IMG/VR virus record: IMGVR_UViG_3300048446_000614
Span: 1 to 21,316 of that record
DNA length: 21,316 nt
Reading direction: 5' to 3' (one strand)
Source of the DNA: a virus
Shown one piece after another: positions 17,964 to 21,316 of this stretch (the stretch's first letter is position 1; each line of letters opens with the position of its first letter). The notes under the pieces are model-generated. The model searched no databases. It was not told the origin of the DNA and was given only the letters and a program-made list of their open reading frames with translations. The position numbers were made by a program, and so were the translations under genes.

Positions 17964-19139
17964 TCACGAAGTTAGGGCTTGCAGTTGCTCATCACTAAGC
18001 CTGCGGGGGTAGTAGGCAATTCGGGAGATGCGTTGCACTCCTGAATCTGCGGGATGAGTCCTACCGATCCACATATGGCTTAGGTCATCTTGTAACGGTT
18101 TACTTAATGGAGCCGGGGGTGTCCCGAGTTTGCCTTGCCAAGCTGCTGATACTCCCTCTGCTGAATATGCACCCGCATAATTTTGCATAGGTACTGTTGA
18201 AGTCCAGCCAGCGGTATAGTACATAAGAAGAATTTGAGAGCGGTCTTCGTACCTTAGGTTAAAACTTGCTCCGCCAGTCTCACCATTAGAAGAGAATCCG
18301 TAAGTTGTATCTTGATAAACATTGGGGCCTGTGCTGACAGAGCTTAGTAGCAATCTACCTCGCGAACTTACAGTCCCAATAAATGTCCCTGCACTTTGGT
18401 TGAACCAGCTACTGAAGTTATCTCCTGTGATGCTGCAACGATCAGCGGCTCTAGTTGCTGTTGCGCCTGCCGTCGCGATGTAGCTGGTGGGGAAACCTTT
18501 AGCTTCATCGCCGTCTTCTACTTGTGCACCCCAGATTAAAATATCAATGTTTTGATCACTTACATCTCCTCTGGCTCCTACACTCCAGTCGTTAGTGGTT
18601 CCTGTAAACCGTTGCCATGTACTTGTTACAACTGGGTTGCCAAAACCAGCCGCAAATACAGTCTGATCTGCCCCAGTGTTTGACTTCATCCATAACGAAA
18701 CTACTCTTTTAGCGGAGCCGTCTCTATTGCTTGTTAGATAACATTCATCTAAGTTAGTCGTACCGCCACCTAATGCACATTCCATTCGGGTTGCGGTGTT
18801 TGTACCATCAGGAGCAGTGCCTGCGTTGGGTGTACAAGTAGGTCCAGCTGGAGCTGTTCCATTATCAACAAAGTTCCAATCACCAGCATTGAAATCAATA
18901 CTGTTTTCGACGTAATTCACCCTACTCTCTTCAATCAACAACCCAAGGCTTTCACCTGTCGCTGGGTCATGATCAAACCGTGGCTCGTCATTAGCAGCAG
19001 TGCGAACGATTCCACGTGCGTCAACATACGTTCCCGTGCTGGCGCGAGTGTATGTAATCCTTGGGTCAAGTAAACGTTCGGCTGCAAAGTTCAGGTCAAG
19101 TGTCGGCTTTGTAGCAGGAAAAAGGTGTTTGATAGTCAT
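17964..19139 (-). CDS. phage tail protein with lectin-like (LamG/ConA-type) fold, 391 aa
   Basis: The start chosen is ATG 19139 (MTIKHLFPATKPTLD), five bases after the stop of the 605-aa fibre gene; the 30 codons upstream overlap that gene and are rejected. The N-terminal block L-D-L-N-F-A, then ITYTRASTGTYVDARG, PRFDHDPATGESLGLLIEE and SRVNYVENS, is a well-known module of phage tail/structural proteins that precedes a jelly-roll carbohydrate-binding domain. The rest is Thr/Ser/Gly-rich beta sequence with two lectin-like halves, ending in HPADSGVQRISRIAYYPRRLSDEQLQALTS, a LamG-type closing motif. A role in binding the host surface is likely. Confidence 0.8.
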   Translation of the reverse strand: MTIKHLFPATKPTLDLNFAAERLLDPRITYTRASTGTYVDARGIVRTAANDEPRFDHDPATGESLGLLIEESRVNYVENSIDFNAGDWNFVDNGTAPAGPTCTPNAGTAPDGTNTATRMECALGGGTTNLDECYLTSNRDGSAKRVVSLWMKSNTGADQTVFAAGFGNPVVTSTWQRFTGTTNDWSVGARGDVSDQNIDILIWGAQVEDGDEAKGFPTSYIATAGATATRAADRCSITGDNFSSWFNQSAGTFIGTVSSRGRLLLSSVSTGPNVYQDTTYGFSSNGETGGASFNLRYEDRSQILLMYYTAGWTSTVPMQNYAGAYSAEGVSAAWQGKLGTPPAPLSKPLQDDLSHMWIGRTHPADSGVQRISRIAYYPRRLSDEQLQALTS

Positions 19140-19144
19140 AGCAA

Positions 19145-20962
19145 TCAGGCTCCGAATACTGTCCAGTTTGTGCCGTTGTACCAGACGAGGTACTGAGCAG
19201 TACCTCCGCCAGTAACGGTTGCGCCCCACGTAAGTGCAGCTGCACCGTCTGTTACGCGGGTGATGTCCCCTACTCGTGCTGTCGGCGATGTGGGAAGTAA
19301 GGCCACCGTTGTGCCGTCTTGTATCGCTATAGCGTCCTTGTAGGCAAGCGTTCCAAGGAAACCGTTCAGTGGAACCTCGTTCGCCCTAGTGCCGATGTCG
19401 TGCTTGGTGACAACCTCCATGGGGCTGAGGTTGTACTCAGTCAGCTTGGTTAATCCTGAGCCGTCACAGATGATGTCTTGATCGCCATCGGTGACCGCAT
19501 TGATGATGTCGCCGTTGATTGTGACGTCACCTGCAAACTCCCCGTTTCCGTTGGCAGTTACTGTAAAAGTTGGATTCGAATCACCTGTTTTATATCCTCG
19601 GTAAAGGGCTTTCGTTCCTGCTGATGCAGAGGCTTGGTAGTAAAGGCTTGGATTCATTTGCAAGCCGTCTGCTATTCCCCCATTTGGATTACCTTTGATC
19701 TGCAGTTCACCATCATTTCTAATATATATATTTGCTACTGAATCACCTGTTACCCACCATTCAGATCTTGTACCAGAAGTTCCTGAAGAGATAAAGTTGC
19801 CTTTACTAAACAATCGCGTGCCAGCATTAGCGCCACTGCTGGGATCAGCCCCAGTTGGAGAAGAAACCCAAACCGATTCAGCTTGTAAGATTCCGCCAGG
19901 TTTTAATACAATGTTTTCGGTGCCGTCTGCTGCGGTGACTGCAACTGTGTCGCCACCATTGGATGGGGTTAGCTTTGTGCCATTTCGTTGCCATTGACCT
20001 GGCACTGTAGGTGGGCTGACTGGTTCCCAACTCGTGCCGTTCCAGACAAGCAGTAGTTCTAGGTCAGTGTCGAAGTAAAGGTCACCGATTTCTGGGGAGG
20101 TAGGTCTGTCACCCGTGTCACCGCTAGGCGTTCCACCGGCATCGAGCGTTGCTTTGTCCGCTGCGGTCATTAGACCCGCGAGCGCATCTGTTGCAGCGGG
20201 GATTGTGACATCCGTTCCAGTAGAACTGGTGATGTCTAATGTTTCAATGCCACGGTTATCAATGCCGAGGTCTGTTTGAACATCTACTCCGCCTGTCGGA
20301 ATGTAGCTCCATGCCGTTGGGCTTTTGACAACAAGATCACCAGGACTAACTGTTGTTGCACCAAGTCCGGTGGCGATTTGCCACGCTGCGGTCATCGCAC
20401 CAGGGCCGATGTTGACGAAGGCGTCGCCTGCGCTTCCTGCTGATGGGACTGGGTCGCTGGTTAAATCAACTGTGCCTTTATAAGACAGCGTGTCGATGTC
20501 AGCTTGCAGCTTGCCGTCAGCATCAAAACTGATGTTCGCTCCAGGGTTGATGACAAGTTGATCAGCTTCAAAGTCAAGACCTTTGTTGCGGTTGATGTCA
20601 ACGTTGAGAGTGACGGTGCTGCCAATAACTGTGACATCGATACCGTCATCACCAAGGATTTGGGTAATCCCTGACCCGCCTCCTCCGCCTCCACCTGCTA
20701 TCTCTCTCCAGATGGTGCCGTCCCAGACGTATAGCGTTTCAGTTGCAGTGTTGTACCACCACGTTCCAATGACAGCATCAGCTGGGACGTCTGGATTAAA
20801 TTTGATTCCGCCTAGTTGCTGAATGTTTCCTGCTGTGTCTTTGCAGCACAGGAACGGACCGGCTTCGTTGTAGTTAAGGCTGAGTTCACCGTTAGCTAGT
20901 TGAGCGCCGGTGGGGCGTCTGTCCTCGACAGTGCTGTTCTTCAGTATTAGCTGGACAGCCAT
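19145..20962 (-). CDS. tail fibre protein, 605 aa
   Basis: The start is ATG 20962 (MAVQLILKNSTVEDRRPTGA). The N-terminal block (LANGELSLNYNEAGPFLCCKD) is typical of cyanophage and other phage fibre proteins and probably joins the tail. A hinge of seven Gly follows (about 91-97). The shaft is Gly/Thr/Asp-rich, with ALAGLMTAADKATLD and repeated W-N-G-T-x-W units: LYVWDGTIWREI near 80, LLVWNGTSWEPV near 306 and VWYNGTNWTVFGA at the very C-terminus. There is no chaperone or peptidase motif. It is the likely adhesin or shaft of a side fibre. It lies after the collar gene and five bases before the lectin-like gene. Confidence 0.85.
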   Translation of the reverse strand: MAVQLILKNSTVEDRRPTGAQLANGELSLNYNEAGPFLCCKDTAGNIQQLGGIKFNPDVPADAVIGTWWYNTATETLYVWDGTIWREIAGGGGGGGSGITQILGDDGIDVTVIGSTVTLNVDINRNKGLDFEADQLVINPGANISFDADGKLQADIDTLSYKGTVDLTSDPVPSAGSAGDAFVNIGPGAMTAAWQIATGLGATTVSPGDLVVKSPTAWSYIPTGGVDVQTDLGIDNRGIETLDITSSTGTDVTIPAATDALAGLMTAADKATLDAGGTPSGDTGDRPTSPEIGDLYFDTDLELLLVWNGTSWEPVSPPTVPGQWQRNGTKLTPSNGGDTVAVTAADGTENIVLKPGGILQAESVWVSSPTGADPSSGANAGTRLFSKGNFISSGTSGTRSEWWVTGDSVANIYIRNDGELQIKGNPNGGIADGLQMNPSLYYQASASAGTKALYRGYKTGDSNPTFTVTANGNGEFAGDVTINGDIINAVTDGDQDIICDGSGLTKLTEYNLSPMEVVTKHDIGTRANEVPLNGFLGTLAYKDAIAIQDGTTVALLPTSPTARVGDITRVTDGAAALTWGATVTGGGTAQYLVWYNGTNWTVFGA

Positions 20963-21007
20963 GACTATTCAGTCGAGGTACAAACGGACATTCGCCGTAC
21001 CTTTATC

Positions 21008-21316
21008 TTAGCGAGCGCGGATGATATACATCAAAGCTGTGTTGACTGGGCGGGCTTCGCTGCCTCCGTCGTTATTGATAATGATGCCGGTTGATGCAGA
21101 GTCAATAATGATGCCGGTTGATGCAGAGCTGGTTTGAAGATCTGTGTCAGCACTATCACTATCCCCGCTTCCTGAAGCCGAACTCCCCATTGTTCTCGCA
21201 GCATTGAAACCGTGGCTGTGGGAATCATTGCTGACGCCGTGGCTGTGAGAATCGTTGCTAACGCCGTGATTGTGATCTGCGTTTTGGTCATGTTGTTCTG
21301 TGAGAATTGCGCGTCC
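21008..21316 (-). CDS. tail-collar-type fibre protein, C-terminal part (5' end outside window)
   Basis: The frame is open from the window end to TAA at 21008-21010; the internal ATG at 21190 is not the real start. The visible 102 residues contain a His-rich, probably metal-binding run (EQHDQNADHNHG, then twice G-V-S-N-D-S-H-S-H), a Ser/Gly/Asp-rich stretch, a doubled S-A-S-T-G-I-I-I-D unit and the end GGSEARPVNTALMYIIRAR. The last segment, E-A-R-P-x-N-x-A-x-x-Y-I-I, is the hallmark of phage tail-collar domain proteins. His-x-His runs of this kind bind iron or zinc in trimeric fibre tips. It is followed by a 45-nt gap to the fibre gene, so the two probably share a transcript. Confidence 0.8.
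   Translation of the reverse strand, partial: GRAILTEQHDQNADHNHGVSNDSHSHGVSNDSHSHGFNAARTMGSSASGSGDSDSADTDLQTSSASTGIIIDSASTGIIINNDGGSEARPVNTALMYIIRAR
21078..21130. repeat. 27-bp tandem repeat (two copies) in the collar gene
   Basis: ATAATGATGCCGGTTGATGC and following bases recur with a 27-bp period (first copy from 21078, second from 21105), coding the doubled nine-residue unit S-A-S-T-G-I-I-I-D. Confidence 0.75.
21211..21265. repeat. 27-bp tandem repeat coding the His-rich unit
   Basis: GTGGCTGTG..ATC.TTGCT.ACGCC occurs twice with a 27-bp period, coding G-V-S-N-D-S-H-S-H twice, and a decayed third start follows (GTGATTGTG). The copies differ at a few third codon positions. Confidence 0.7.

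Noticed and set aside
19140-19229. 30-residue N-terminal extension of the lectin-like tail protein
   Set aside because: It overlaps the 3' end of the fibre gene and is Arg-rich; ATG 19139 directly after the fibre stop is the natural start.
1-21316. CRISPR array or defence island
   Set aside because: No regularly spaced repeats with unique spacers and no Cas or toxin-antitoxin pair; the only nucleases are phage exonuclease and HNH types.

Overview
The window looks like part of a tailed double-stranded DNA phage that infects a cyanobacterium, probably a picocyanobacterium of the Synechococcus/Cyanobium kind. The reasons are a phage-type replication set (family A DNA polymerase, prim-pol/helicase, PD-(D/E)XK exonuclease, probable ssDNA-binding protein), two HNH endonucleases, a GH24 endolysin, fibre and tail-collar genes, dense packing of small unknown genes, and a primary-type sigma factor resembling the cyanobacterial RpoD family. 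No integrase, attachment site, tRNA or rRNA gene was seen. The host assignment is inference.

Layout. (1) 1-2.1 kb: a small + strand membrane protein, then four - strand genes of unknown or weakly guessed function, with short palindromic GCGAGCG-type repeats in their spacers. (2) 2.1-3.1 kb: a divergent control region with a perfect 19-bp direct repeat, then three + strand genes (a helix-turn-helix-like protein, an unknown, a tiny lipoprotein). (3) 3.2-5.0 kb: a - strand recombination/replication cluster (ssDNA-binding candidate, 52-aa basic protein, 57-aa protein coupled to the exonuclease). (4) 5.2-14.2 kb: + strand replication arm from the primase-helicase through about a dozen small genes to the DUF3310 protein and DNA polymerase. 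(5) 14.2-17.4 kb: two HNH endonucleases, three small genes, and the sigma factor joined by stop/start overlaps to the gene before it and to the endolysin after it. (6) 17.5-21.3 kb: - strand tail genes: a collar-type protein cut by the window end, a 605-aa fibre, a 391-aa lectin-like tail protein and a 139-aa accessory protein.

Working together: exonuclease, ssDNA-binding protein, prim-pol/helicase and polymerase form a self-contained replication/recombination set. Many small genes appear to have private compact promoters directly after the preceding stop codon: an extended -10 element close to TGnTATTGT, little or no -35, and a pyrimidine-rich leader often containing CTACC with no Shine-Dalgarno. 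The phage sigma factor keeps the residues that read an extended -10 in E. coli sigma70, so it is a candidate reader of these promoters.

The most unusual signal is a short word, CGCTCCAG (more loosely CGYTCCA), that is far too frequent on the + strand whichever strand the genes lie on. Six genes absent from, or mis-started in, simple ORF calling were recovered by reading: 9-143, 3002-3130, 4044-4217, 9931-10098, 10855-11139 and the partial gene at 21008-21316. All counts were made by eye and need recomputing. The longest stretch without a gene is 2100-2319.
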